Positions 33,418 through 42,830 of a stretch of DNA of 64,000 nucleotides are shown here, piece after piece. The number at the start of each line of letters is the position of its first letter. Position 1 is the stretch's first letter. Source of the DNA: Ramlibacter tataouinensis (GTDB lineage Bacteria > Pseudomonadota > Gammaproteobacteria > Burkholderiales > Burkholderiaceae_C); assembly GCF_001580455.1 (NCBI RefSeq), contig NZ_CP010951.1, forward strand, positions 806,001-870,000, in the 5' to 3' direction. Position numbers and translations under genes: made by a program. The notes under the pieces are model-generated. The model saw only the letters and a program-made list of their open reading frames with translations, was not told where the DNA came from and did no database searches.

Positions 33418-34461
33418 CTACCCCGCCTGCGGGCGGCGCGCCAGGACGGGCACCGTGTCTGCGCCCAGCTCCAGCATCACCGGGGTGGTGAGGCCGGCAT
33501 CCTGCCGCTGGTGCGGGACCACCCGCAGCACCGGGTCATCCGCCGCGAGCCGGCCTATGCTGTCCGGATTGCGTTGCGCGGTCGTGATCGCATTGGCGAA
33601 GTAAAGACAGGCCAGGTCGCGCTCCAGGCGCTGCCGCGGCCAGGCCGTCCGCACCTCCAGTTCGTCCAGCGTCAAGCCGCCCGTGGCCAGCTCGTTCAGG
33701 ATCTGAAGCTGCGAGTCGCGAAGCATGCGCAAGGGCACCCGCGGCACCCGCCGGTAGTGGATGGTGCGATGGCGGTACCGCGAAGGCAGCAGGTTGCGCT
33801 CGCTGTGCCGCGCATACATCCACGCCAGTTCGGCCGGCGTCGTGGGCGCGAAGCTTTCGGGCAGGTCGTGCGCGCCGGTGGGGCGCCGGCTCCAGCGCGC
33901 CTCCCACAAGGCCACCGGATGCGCCCGAGGCATGAACGCCGCCCTGCGCTGCTCGAAGTCGATCACCGCCAGCAGGCGGTTTTCGTGACTGACGTGGTAC
34001 ACGCCGCCATCGAACTGCTCGCCGGCCTCGACGATGCGCGCCCCCAGCACGAACTGAGCGCGCGCCTGCCGGAGCCAGGCGTCGAACTGCAGCAGGGTCT
34101 GCTCGATGCTGAGCGGCGATCGCGGGTCGAACTGGCGGTGCGACCCGGGTTCGGCCAGCGCCAGCGGCGTGGCGAAAGCCACCGGGCGGTCGACCGCTGC
34201 CAGGTCCAGGCGCAGCGCCTTTTCGTTGGGCAGTCCCGGTGCGATCCGCAGCATGCCGTCCGGCATCAGCCGCACGCGCGCGCCGTTGATCCACCAGGCA
34301 TCGGCCTCCGCGAAGGCGCCAAAGCGCCAGCGGGGCCTGCCGGCACGCGAGGCGAGCCTGGACTCAAGCTCTTTTTTTTCTCCCGGAGCGAAGCCCGACA
34401 GCCCGAGCCCGAACACCGGCTGTTCGTGGTGGGACACGCTCCCGTGTTGCAACGGATTCAA
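33418..34461 (-). CDS. Uncharacterised conserved protein
   Basis: About 347 residues if translation starts at the TTG at 34461, which has an AGAGGGGG Shine-Dalgarno ~9 nt upstream. GTG at 34437 and a TTG at 34545 are alternatives. The N-terminal ~150 residues (VFGLGLSGFAPGEKKELESRL, RWRFGAFAEADAWWINGARVR) look like a degenerate receiver-like alpha/beta domain. The C-terminal ~100 residues (LQILNELATGGLTLDELEV, then ARRPQAG at the end) look winged-helix-like. I do not recognise a characterised homologue. It is convergent with mpl. Confidence 0.7.
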   Translation of the reverse strand: MNPLQHGSVSHHEQPVFGLGLSGFAPGEKKELESRLASRAGRPRWRFGAFAEADAWWINGARVRLMPDGMLRIAPGLPNEKALRLDLAAVDRPVAFATPLALAEPGSHRQFDPRSPLSIEQTLLQFDAWLRQARAQFVLGARIVEAGEQFDGGVYHVSHENRLLAVIDFEQRRAAFMPRAHPVALWEARWSRRPTGAHDLPESFAPTTPAELAWMYARHSERNLLPSRYRHRTIHYRRVPRVPLRMLRDSQLQILNELATGGLTLDELEVRTAWPRQRLERDLACLYFANAITTAQRNPDSIGRLAADDPVLRVVPHQRQDAGLTTPVMLELGADTVPVLARRPQAG

Positions 34462-34576
34462 CTTCTGCACCCCCCTCTGACTGACGGTTGAGACGCACTT
34501 GGCAAACTGCCATGGCGCGCCAGCCGCGTCAATGACGGCGCTCAAGATCGCCGGACGAGGGGCTCCGGGACGCGAA

Positions 34577-35701
<1,125 letters not shown>

Positions 35702-35735
35702 GTCGTCTGTCTCTCCTGGAAGCAAGGGGTGGGGC

Positions 35736-35766
35736 AAAAAAAAAACCGCCGGGGGTTCCGGCGGTT
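35736..35766 (-). terminator. Rho-independent terminator in the aroG leader (attenuator)
   Basis: On the aroG strand: AACCGCCGG, a short loop and CCGGCGGTT form a perfect 9-bp stem, followed by a run of ten T. It ends about 20 bases before the aroG Shine-Dalgarno, so it would block aroG rather than end an upstream gene. The 3' arm is repeated as the last part of the leader-peptide coding region. Confidence 0.85.
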
Positions 35767-35801
35767 CTTTGGGAGTTCTTTCGCGTTTTCTTCAGGTACG
35801 C

Positions 35802-35870
35802 TCAGCTCTCTCGACCGCCGGGGCGTGAGATCCAAAAGTAGCCAAAAAAATACGCGCGCAGTGCATGCAT
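35802..35870 (-). CDS. aroG leader peptide rich in Tyr, Phe and Trp
   Basis: A 22-codon reading frame beginning MHALRAYFFGYFW and ending at TGA (35802-35804), where six of seven consecutive codons (7-13: Y F F G Y F W) are aromatic. It is followed after ~35 bases by the attenuator terminator. Its codons 17-19 (CCC GGC GGT) contain CCCCGGCGGT, the same ten bases as the 3' arm of the terminator stem, so this stretch can compete for the 5' arm. No Shine-Dalgarno precedes the ATG, but an extended -10 lies 7 nt before it, so the transcript is probably leaderless. Too short for standard gene callers. Confidence 0.75.
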   Translation of the reverse strand: MHALRAYFFGYFWISRPGGRES

Positions 35871-35877
35871 GAGGCGC

Positions 35878-35886
35878 AATGTAGCA
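35878..35886 (-). promoter_or_regulatory. Extended -10 promoter of the aroG leader
   Basis: TGCTACATT on the minus strand: TG-N plus TACATT, 7 nt before the leader-peptide ATG. No good -35 at 17 bases, which an extended -10 can tolerate. Confidence 0.5.
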
Positions 35887-35916
35887 CAGTCGGCGGCCAT
35901 CGCGATGACGGGGCCG

Positions 35917-36468
35917 TCAGCGGCCCGGTTTCCACCACTGGACGGCACGGTCCAACATCGGCTCGGTGGGCGCGTCCAGCTTGGATTCGACCGGCTCGCC
36001 GGACAAGAGCCACTGGTCGTACATGTCGATCAGCAGCATGCCCTCACCCAGGGTTCGCCACGCGACCAGCTCGAAATCCTCGGCGCAGATCGGCAGGTCC
36101 CGGCTGCGGGGACCGCCATCGAGCAGCCACTGCCCGATCAGGACCCGGAAGTTGTTCAGCGACTGCAGGTACACGGCGTATTCGTAGAGGCCGCGCCAGG
36201 TCATTCCCAGGTTGACCACCAGGTTGCGATGGCCACGCAACACGGTGAGCAGGTCCACCAGCTGGGGCGCGATCCTGTCGCGCTCGCGGGTGATGCGAAA
36301 GGCCGCGATGATCGCCTCGACGCGCACCGCGAGCTGTCCCATGCTTTCGGAGAACTGGCGGCTTTCCTCGTCGGCGACGGCGCTGCGCAGGAAGTTGCTG
36401 AGGTCGCCGAAGCTGTGGATGCTGGGCAGGTTGGTGGTGGGATCGATCCGAATCCGGGAGTTCGCCAC
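35917..36468 (-). CDS. Hypothetical protein, helical
   Basis: 183 residues, GTG start with AGGCAG upstream. Predominantly helical (FSESMGQLAVRVEAIIAAFR; LRGHRNLVVNLGMTWRGLYEY), no signal peptide or membrane helix. It lies 20 bases downstream of tldD and is probably co-transcribed with it; its 3' end abuts the promoter of the aroG leader. I do not recognise the family. Confidence 0.65.
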   Translation of the reverse strand: MANSRIRIDPTTNLPSIHSFGDLSNFLRSAVADEESRQFSESMGQLAVRVEAIIAAFRITRERDRIAPQLVDLLTVLRGHRNLVVNLGMTWRGLYEYAVYLQSLNNFRVLIGQWLLDGGPRSRDLPICAEDFELVAWRTLGEGMLLIDMYDQWLLSGEPVESKLDAPTEPMLDRAVQWWKPGR

Positions 36469-36488
36469 CTGCCTGATCCCCGCAACCG

Positions 36489-37949
36489 TCAGGCCGTGCC
36501 GCCGACGGTCAGGCCGTCGATGCGCAGGGTTGGCTGGCCCACGCCCACCGGCACGCTCTGGCCCTCCTTGCCGCAGGTGCCCACGCCGCTGTCGAGCCGC
36601 ATGTCGTTGCCGATCATGGTCACGCGCGTCAGCGCGTCGGGACCGTTGCCGACAATGGTGGCGCCCTTGACGGGGTACTGGATCTTGCCGTTCTCGACCC
36701 AGAAGGCCTCGCTGGCCGAGAACACGAACTTGCCGGAGGTGATGTCGACCTGGCCGCCGCCGAAGTTGGTGGCGTACAGGCCCTTCTTCATGCTGGCGAC
36801 GATCTCGTCGGGCGACTTGTCGCCACCCAGCATGTAGGTGTTGGTCATGCGCGGCATGGGAATGTGCGCATAGCTCTCGCGCCGGCCATTGCCGGTGGGT
36901 GCCACGCCCATCAGCCGGGCATTGAGCGCGTCCTGCATGTAGCAGCGCAGGATGCCGTCCTCGATCAGCACCGTGCGCTGGGTCGCGTTGCCTTCGTCGT
37001 CCACGTTGAGCGAGCCGCGGCGGTCCGCGATCGTGCCGTCGTCCAGCACCGTGACGCCCTTGGCTGCCACCCGCTTGCCCACGCGACCGGAAAAGGCGCT
37101 GGAGCCCTTGCGGTTGAAGTCGCCCTCGAGGCCGTGGCCGATCGCCTCGTGCAGCAGCACGCCGGGCCAGCCCGGCCCGAGCACCACCGTCATCTCGCCG
37201 GCGGGCGCCGGACGCGACTCGAGGTTGGTCAGCGCCGCGTTGACGGCGTCGTTCACGTACTCCTGGATGCGCTCCTCGTCGAACCAGGCCAGCCCGAAGC
37301 GGCCGCCGCCACCGCCGCTGCCCATCTCGCGCCGGCCGTTCTGCTCGGCGATCACGGTGACCGACAGGCGCACCAGCGGGCGGATGTCGGCCGCCAGCGT
37401 GCCGTCGGCACGCGCCACCATCACCACGTCGTACTCGCTGGCCAGCCCCGCCATGACCTGGACGATACGCGGGTCCTTGGCGCGTGCCATCCGCTCCGCG
37501 TGTTCCAGCAGCCGGACCTTGGCCGTGCTGTCCAGCGTGGCGATGGGATCGATCGCCTGGTAGAGCGATCGGCCGCCGGCGATCTTCTTCTCGCCGACCC
37601 GGGCGCGGCCCTGGCCGTCGGCAGCCGCGATGCTGCGCACGGTGCGGGCGGCATCCAGCAGGGAGGCTTCGGAGATGTCGTCGGAATAGGCGAACGCCGT
37701 CTTCTCGCCGCTGACCGCGCGCACCCCGACGCCCTGGTCGATGCTGAAGCTGCCGGTCTTGACGATGCCCTCCTCCAGGCTCCAGCCTTCGCTGCGCGTG
37801 TACTGGAAGTAGAGGTCGGCGTCGTCCACCTTGTGGGTGGCGATCTCGGCCAGGGCACGCGACAGATGAGTCTGGTTCAGGCCGAAAGGCTCGAGCAGCA
37901 AGCGCTCCGCCGTGGCCAGACGCTCGAGGGTGGGTTCGCGGGAAATCAT
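36489..37949 (-). CDS. tldD: Metalloprotease TldD
   Basis: 486 residues, the usual TldD length. The zinc-binding region is LLHEAIGHGLEGDFNRKGSS (HExxxH-type, about 270). Other family segments are SIDQGVGVRAVSGEKTAFAYS (N-terminal, split) and the C-terminal GVGTCGKEGQSVPVGVGQPTLRI. With TldE/PmbA it degrades unfolded peptides, modifies microcin-like peptides and degrades CcdA-type antitoxins. A TAGAAT box 6 nt before the ATG overlaps the stop codon of the upstream kinase gene. Confidence 0.95.
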   Translation of the reverse strand: MISREPTLERLATAERLLLEPFGLNQTHLSRALAEIATHKVDDADLYFQYTRSEGWSLEEGIVKTGSFSIDQGVGVRAVSGEKTAFAYSDDISEASLLDAARTVRSIAAADGQGRARVGEKKIAGGRSLYQAIDPIATLDSTAKVRLLEHAERMARAKDPRIVQVMAGLASEYDVVMVARADGTLAADIRPLVRLSVTVIAEQNGRREMGSGGGGGRFGLAWFDEERIQEYVNDAVNAALTNLESRPAPAGEMTVVLGPGWPGVLLHEAIGHGLEGDFNRKGSSAFSGRVGKRVAAKGVTVLDDGTIADRRGSLNVDDEGNATQRTVLIEDGILRCYMQDALNARLMGVAPTGNGRRESYAHIPMPRMTNTYMLGGDKSPDEIVASMKKGLYATNFGGGQVDITSGKFVFSASEAFWVENGKIQYPVKGATIVGNGPDALTRVTMIGNDMRLDSGVGTCGKEGQSVPVGVGQPTLRIDGLTVGGTA

Positions 37950-37955
37950 TGAAAC

Positions 37956-37961
37956 ATTCTA
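37956..37961 (-). promoter_or_regulatory. -10 box of tldD
   Basis: TAGAAT, 6 nt before the tldD ATG. Its bases overlap the TAG stop codon of the preceding gene (37959-37961). Implies a leaderless tldD message. Confidence 0.5.
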
Positions 37962-40037
37962 GTGGGCGGCTGGCTGGGCCGCGCCGCGGTCGAGCTGGCG
38001 CAGCGCCAGGTCGTCCAGCAGCGCCCGGGCCGAGGCGTAGCGCTGCCCTTGCAGCTTGGCCATCAGCTTGTCGATCACCGGCTGGACCGCCGCATGGGCG
38101 GCCGGCAGCGCGGGCGTGGGCGCCGACACATGCAGGGCCAGCAGCTCATGCAGCGACTCGGCGCGGAAGGGCCGCTGGCCGGCCAGCATCTCAAACAGCA
38201 TGACGCCCAGGCTGTACAGGTCGGTCTGCGGCGTGATCGCCTGCCCGCCCGCCTGCTCGGGGCTGAGGTAGAAAGGCGTGCCGACGACGTCGCCGTGGCT
38301 GGTCTGGGTCAGGTCGAAGTTGCCCGCCAGCGTCGACTTCGCAATGCCGAAATCGGCCACCGCCACCGTGCCGTCGGCACGCCGCATGATGTTTTCCGGC
38401 TTGAGGTCGCGATGGATGATGCCGCGCCCGTGGATGGCCTCGAGCGCCTGGGCGACCTGGACCACCACCTCGAGCGCCCGCTGCTGCGTCATGCCGGCGT
38501 TGATCTCGGGGCGAAGGTCGCCCTGCTCGAAATACTCCATCGCGATGTAGGCCAGGTCGTCGGTGAAGCCCTGGTCGTAGATGCCGATCACATGCGGATG
38601 CTGGATGCTCGACAGCAACGTGTACTCCTGGATGAAGCGCGACAGGTGCTCGCCGGCGCCCTTGCCGCTGGCGTCGAGCACCTTGAGCACCACCGGGATG
38701 CGGTCGGCTTCGCGCTCGGCCAGGAACACCTGGGTCATCCCACCCGCGCCGATCTTGCGTGCCAGCCGGTAGCCCTTCAGGCGCGGCGGCTCCGCCCCGG
38801 AGTCGAAGCGGTGATCCTTGAAGGCCGAGAGCTTGGAGTGCAGCGCGCCCTTGACCGCGCGCGCCGTGATTTCCGAGTTGATGCGCACCGCTTCGCCCAC
38901 CTCGCCCGCGCGCTCGGCCAGCGTGGCGAGCCCGTGCAGCCCGCTTTCGGCCAGCAGTCCGGTGATCTCGGCCACTTCGACGAAACCGTGCTTGCCGCGC
39001 ACCTCCGTCCAGGTGATGCCGCCGGTCTGCACGCCGGGGCCGGCACGCTCCAGCGTCGCCTGGCTGGCGATCACCGTCCAGCCCAGTTCCTTGCTGGCCG
39101 ACTGCAGGCGCGCGGCGACGTTGACGGTGTCGCCGATCGCAGTCGTTTCCTTGTTCTGCGTCGCGCCGAGCCGGCAGATGGTCACTTCGCCCGTGTGCAG
39201 GCCGATCCCGACGGCGAACGGCGGCAGGCCGCGCTGGCCAAAGCGCTGCGCGATCCACGCGCGGAATTCATGCGTGGCCAGCGCCATGCCGAGCGCGGCC
39301 GAGATCGCCCGCCGCGCCGGCGCCAGCGGCGGGCCGCCCGGCAGCTCGGCGAACACCGCCATCAGGCCGTCGCCGATGAAGCGCAGGTGATGGCCGCCGT
39401 TTTTCAGGACCGGTTCGCAAACCCGTTCGAAGTACGCGTTCAGCAGTTCGGCGACCTCGCGCGAGCTGAGTTTCTCCGCCAGCGAGGTGAATCCGCGGAT
39501 GTCCGAGAACAGCACCGTGGCGTCCAGCACCGTGTCGGTGACCGCGCCCTGGGGCGGGTCCAGGTCGAAGCGGTCCGGCATCGAGCGGCCGCCCAGGTGC
39601 TCGGTGAACGCGCGCCGCAGGTGCTCCTCGCGCGCCTGCACCGCCGATGCGATCGAGGCCTCGATTCGGCCCCGCTTCTTCAGCAGCCCCTGCAAGGCAT
39701 CGAGCAGCTCCACGCGGGTGAAAGGCTTGGCCAGGTAGTCGTCGGCGCCGGCCGTCATGCCGCGGCGCATGCTGGCGCGGTCGTCCAGCGCCGTGAGCAG
39801 CATCACCGAGGTCGCCGCCAGCGCGGGTTCGGCGCGGATCGCCTCCAGCATCGCGAAGCCGTCCATCTCGGGCATGCTGATGTCGGAAATCACCACATCC
39901 GGCCGCACGGCCCTGGCCCGCTCCAGCCCGATGCGGCCGTTCTCCGCCGACTCGATGTCGTAGCCTTCCAGTTTCAAAAGCCGGATGACATTGGTGCGGA
40001 TGGCGTCGTCGTCTTCGACGACCAGGATGGAGGTCAT
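37959..40037 (-). CDS. Response regulator / class III nucleotidyl cyclase / Ser-Thr kinase fusion
   Basis: 692 residues with three modules. Residues 1-120 are a receiver (phospho-acceptor D52, K104). Residues ~170-360 are a class III cyclase: metal Asp in FSDIRGFT (D179) and FIGDG (D223), and transition-state N306/R310 in GDTVNVAAR. R219 replaces the usual substrate-specifying Lys, so ATP versus GTP preference is unclear. Residues ~425-690 are a eukaryotic-type kinase with GAGGMTQV, Lys in VLKVL (452), HRDLKPEN (D544) and DFG (562). All three look catalytically intact. The cognate histidine kinase is not nearby. Downstream targets are unknown. Confidence 0.9.
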   Translation of the reverse strand: MTSILVVEDDDAIRTNVIRLLKLEGYDIESAENGRIGLERARAVRPDVVISDISMPEMDGFAMLEAIRAEPALAATSVMLLTALDDRASMRRGMTAGADDYLAKPFTRVELLDALQGLLKKRGRIEASIASAVQAREEHLRRAFTEHLGGRSMPDRFDLDPPQGAVTDTVLDATVLFSDIRGFTSLAEKLSSREVAELLNAYFERVCEPVLKNGGHHLRFIGDGLMAVFAELPGGPPLAPARRAISAALGMALATHEFRAWIAQRFGQRGLPPFAVGIGLHTGEVTICRLGATQNKETTAIGDTVNVAARLQSASKELGWTVIASQATLERAGPGVQTGGITWTEVRGKHGFVEVAEITGLLAESGLHGLATLAERAGEVGEAVRINSEITARAVKGALHSKLSAFKDHRFDSGAEPPRLKGYRLARKIGAGGMTQVFLAEREADRIPVVLKVLDASGKGAGEHLSRFIQEYTLLSSIQHPHVIGIYDQGFTDDLAYIAMEYFEQGDLRPEINAGMTQQRALEVVVQVAQALEAIHGRGIIHRDLKPENIMRRADGTVAVADFGIAKSTLAGNFDLTQTSHGDVVGTPFYLSPEQAGGQAITPQTDLYSLGVMLFEMLAGQRPFRAESLHELLALHVSAPTPALPAAHAAVQPVIDKLMAKLQGQRYASARALLDDLALRQLDRGAAQPAAH

Positions 40038-40064
40038 GGTGCGGGCCGGTTCACAACCCCAAGT

Positions 40065-40964
40065 CTAGGGGCGTGACGGTTCACGGTAGTGGCCTGCGTC
40101 CAACACCCGGAAGATGGCCGCATCGTCCAGGCCGGCCCAGCCGGCGTCCACCGCGCGGTCGAACACCGCGCGCGCGGCGGCCCCGAGCGGGCCCTTGAAG
40201 CCGACGGCCGCGGCTGCCTGCAGCGCCAGCCCGGAATCCTTCTGCAGCAGCGTCACATGGGCGCGCGGCTCGTAGTCGCCCGCGATCGCGCGGCGCATCC
40301 GGTCGACGCCGACCCAGCTCTGCCCGCTGGACTGCTCGATCACGTCGAGTGTCCGGGAAAGGTCCAGCCCCATCCGGCCGGCCAGCGCCAGCGCCTCGGC
40401 AGCGCCGACCAGGTTGATGGCGGCCAGCAGGTTGTTCACCAGCTTGGTCCGCGCGCCGTCGCCGGGCCGCTGGCTGATGCGGAACACCCGGCTGCTGAGG
40501 GCGTCGATCAGCGGGCGATGCGCCTCGTACGCGGCGTCGGCACAGGCCACCATCAGGCTCATGGAGCCGTCGCGCGCGCGGGCCGGACCGCCGGACATGG
40601 GCGCGTCGATGGCGGCGATGCCGGCGGCGGCCAGTTGCCCGGCGAAGCGCTCCACATCGTCGGGTGCGATCGTGGGACAAAGCAGCACCGCCTGGCCGGG
40701 CGCCAAGGCCGGCAGTGCGCCGGCCTGGCCGAACAGCACCTGTCCGGTCTGGTCGGCGTCCACCACGCAAACGATCAGGGCGCCGGCGCCGCGGGCGGCT
40801 TCGGCGGCGCTGGCGCAGGGGCGGGCCCCGGCCGCCGCCAGCGCATCCACCTTGGCGCGGGCGATGTCATGGACCTGCACCGTCCAGCCAAGCTCGAGCA
40901 GGCGGGCGGCCATGGCGCCGCCCATGTTGCCCACACCCACGATGCCGACGACCTTGGCGTTCAT
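40065..40964 (-). CDS. 3-hydroxyisobutyrate dehydrogenase-family oxidoreductase
   Basis: 299 residues. N-terminal Rossmann motif GIVGVGNMGGAMAARL, the substrate-binding signature DAPMSGGPARARDGSMS (about 122), and the catalytic-Lys helix KLVNNLLAAINLVGAAEALAL (split; Lys ~ residue 173). The family includes 3-hydroxyisobutyrate, tartronate semialdehyde and L-threonate dehydrogenases; the substrate is not clear. It lies 15 bases after rodA. Confidence 0.85.
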   Translation of the reverse strand: MNAKVVGIVGVGNMGGAMAARLLELGWTVQVHDIARAKVDALAAAGARPCASAAEAARGAGALIVCVVDADQTGQVLFGQAGALPALAPGQAVLLCPTIAPDDVERFAGQLAAAGIAAIDAPMSGGPARARDGSMSLMVACADAAYEAHRPLIDALSSRVFRISQRPGDGARTKLVNNLLAAINLVGAAEALALAGRMGLDLSRTLDVIEQSSGQSWVGVDRMRRAIAGDYEPRAHVTLLQKDSGLALQAAAAVGFKGPLGAAARAVFDRAVDAGWAGLDDAAIFRVLDAGHYREPSRP

Positions 40965-40979
40965 GGAATCGGATACCGG

Positions 40980-42134
40980 TCAGGTCTGCATCAGCCGCCT
41001 GCTCTTGGCAATCGACATCAGGATGCCCAGGCCCATGCCCAGCGTGACCATGGCCGTGCCGCCGTAGCTGATGAAGGGCAGCGGCACGCCCACCACCGGC
41101 AGGATGCCGCTGACCATGCCCATGTTCACGAAGGCGTAGGTGAAAAAGATCATGGTGATCGCCCCGGCCAGCAGGCGCGAGAACACGCTGGAGGCTTCCA
41201 GCGCGATCGCCAGCCCGCGCAGCACCAGGAAAATGAAGCCGGCGATCAGGCACAGGTTGCCCAGCAGGCCGAACTCCTCGGAGAAGGCGGCGAAGATGAA
41301 GTCGGTGGTGCGCTCGGGGATGAACTCCAGGTGGGTCTGGGTGCCCTTCATGAAGCCCTTGCCGAGAAAGCCGCCGGAGCCGATAGCGATCATGCCCTGG
41401 ATGGTGTGGAAGCCCTTGCCCAGCGGATCCCGGCTGGGATCGAGCAGCGTGCAGATCCGCTGCTGCTGGTAGTCGTGCAGCACCGGCCAGCGCACGCCGT
41501 CGGCGCACAGCTGGCCCTCGAAGGAGACGATCAGCACCGCGCCGATGATGCCCAGCACCACCGGCGGCAGTATCAGCTTCCACGACAGCCCCGCGAAAAA
41601 GATCACGGACAGCCCCGCCACCATCACCAGGATGGCAGTGCCCAGGTCGGGCTGCTTGACGATGAGGCCGACCGGCAGGAGCAGCAGCCCGCCGGCCACG
41701 ACGAAGTCGAGCGGCCGCATCTGGCCCTCGCGCTTCTGGAACCACCAGGCCAGCATGAGCGGCATCGCGATCTTGAGGATTTCGCTGGGCTGGATCACCA
41801 CGCCCACGTTGATCCAGCGTCTGGCGCCTTTTTTCGTGATGCCGAAGATCGCCACCGCGATGAGCAGCATGACGCCCACGGTGTACAGCGGCACCGCAAA
41901 CCGCATCAGGCGCTGCGGCGGCACCTGCGCCACCACGAACATGATCACGCCGGCCAGCACCATGTTGCGCGTGTGGTCGGGGAAACGGGTGCCGGAGTCG
42001 TAGCCGCTGGAATACATGGTCAGCAAACCGGCGCAGGCGAGCAGGAACACCGCGAACGCGAGCGGGCCGTCGAAGCCCACCAGCATGGGCACGAGCCGGT
42101 GCCGGACGGACGGTTGGTCGAATACTGCTGACAT
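40980..42134 (-). CDS. rodA: RodA/MrdB, SEDS peptidoglycan polymerase
   Basis: 384 residues, about ten membrane helices. SEDS motifs: GARRWINVGVVIQPSEILKIA, KQPDLGTAILVM, the extracytoplasmic loop with PERTTDFIFAAFSEEFGLLG, and the C-terminal VPLPFISYGGTAMV. It polymerises glycan strands for cell elongation with PBP2. mrdA is not adjacent here. A GATAAT box is 8 nt before the ATG. Confidence 0.96.
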   Translation of the reverse strand: MSAVFDQPSVRHRLVPMLVGFDGPLAFAVFLLACAGLLTMYSSGYDSGTRFPDHTRNMVLAGVIMFVVAQVPPQRLMRFAVPLYTVGVMLLIAVAIFGITKKGARRWINVGVVIQPSEILKIAMPLMLAWWFQKREGQMRPLDFVVAGGLLLLPVGLIVKQPDLGTAILVMVAGLSVIFFAGLSWKLILPPVVLGIIGAVLIVSFEGQLCADGVRWPVLHDYQQQRICTLLDPSRDPLGKGFHTIQGMIAIGSGGFLGKGFMKGTQTHLEFIPERTTDFIFAAFSEEFGLLGNLCLIAGFIFLVLRGLAIALEASSVFSRLLAGAITMIFFTYAFVNMGMVSGILPVVGVPLPFISYGGTAMVTLGMGLGILMSIAKSRRLMQT

Positions 42135-42142
42135 GGGCCCGA

Positions 42143-42148
42143 ATTATC
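42143..42148 (-). promoter_or_regulatory. -10 box of rodA
   Basis: GATAAT, 8 nt before the rodA ATG, with no Shine-Dalgarno between them. Same arrangement as mpl. Confidence 0.5.
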
Positions 42149-42191
42149 TAGTGTCCTGCCCGGGGTCACCAGGATGGCATCATCGGCGCCC

Positions 42192-42794
42192 ATGCATCCC
42201 GCCGCCCCATCCGTGACGCATTTGTTGTACTTGCACGGCTTCCGCTCCTCGCCGCAGTCGGCCAAGGCCCGGCAGGTGGCGGCGCGCGTGCGCGAGCGGC
42301 ATTCCGGCGTGAACTGGTGGTGCCCGCAGCTGCCGCCCTCCCCGGCCGCGGCGATGGCCATGGTGATGGAAGGGATTGCCGCCTGGCCGCGCGAGCGCAT
42401 GGCGGTGGTCGGATCGTCTCTGGGGGGCTTCTATGCGACCTGGGTGGCGCAGCGCTGCGGATGCCGGGCCGTCCTGCTGAACCCCGCCGTCCAGCCGGCG
42501 CGGGACCTGGCGGGCCGCATCGGCGAGCAGACCGCCTGGCATGACCCCGCCGAAAAGTTCTACTTCGAGCCGCGCTTCGTCGACGAACTGCGCACGCTCG
42601 ACGCCGGGCCCTTGCGGCAGCCTGAGAATTTTTTCGCGGTCATCGCCAAGGGCGACGAAGTGCTGGACTGGCGCGAGATGGTCGCCCGCTACCCGGGCGC
42701 GCGGATCAAGCTGCTGGAAGGCGGCGATCACGCGCTGTCGGATTTCGATTCGCACATCGACGACATATTCCAGTTTCTGAACCTGGCTGACTGA
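42192..42794 (+). CDS. YqiA-type alpha/beta-hydrolase (UPF0227-like esterase)
   Basis: About 200 residues. Motifs are LLYLHGFRSSPQSAKA at the N-terminus, the nucleophile elbow VVGSSLGGFYATW (Ser ~ residue 80), an acidic residue in AKGDEVLDW and a C-terminal GGDHALSDF His, a complete triad. Start at 42192 keeps LLYLHGF near the N-terminus; an ATG at 42174 adds six residues. Likely a cytoplasmic esterase of the YqiA/YcfP group. It is divergent from rodA. Confidence 0.82.
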   Translation: MHPAAPSVTHLLYLHGFRSSPQSAKARQVAARVRERHSGVNWWCPQLPPSPAAAMAMVMEGIAAWPRERMAVVGSSLGGFYATWVAQRCGCRAVLLNPAVQPARDLAGRIGEQTAWHDPAEKFYFEPRFVDELRTLDAGPLRQPENFFAVIAKGDEVLDWREMVARYPGARIKLLEGGDHALSDFDSHIDDIFQFLNLAD

Positions 42795-42817
42795 ACAGTT
42801 TGGAAACATCTGCATGG

Positions 42818-42823
42818 GACAAT
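42818..42823 (+). promoter_or_regulatory. -10 box of the RNB ribonuclease gene
   Basis: GACAAT, 7 nt before the ATG at 42831. No Shine-Dalgarno is visible. Confidence 0.4.
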
Positions 42824-42830
42824 CCGGCCC

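Noticed and set aside
37962..40076. Very long open frames opposite real genes (e.g. 37962-40076 plus, 51448-53241 plus, 60208-62091 plus)
   Set aside because: They lie antisense to genes with clear motifs (kinase fusion, aspS, TpsB), have Arg/His/Gln-rich low-complexity translations and no recognisable domains; expected in high-GC DNA.
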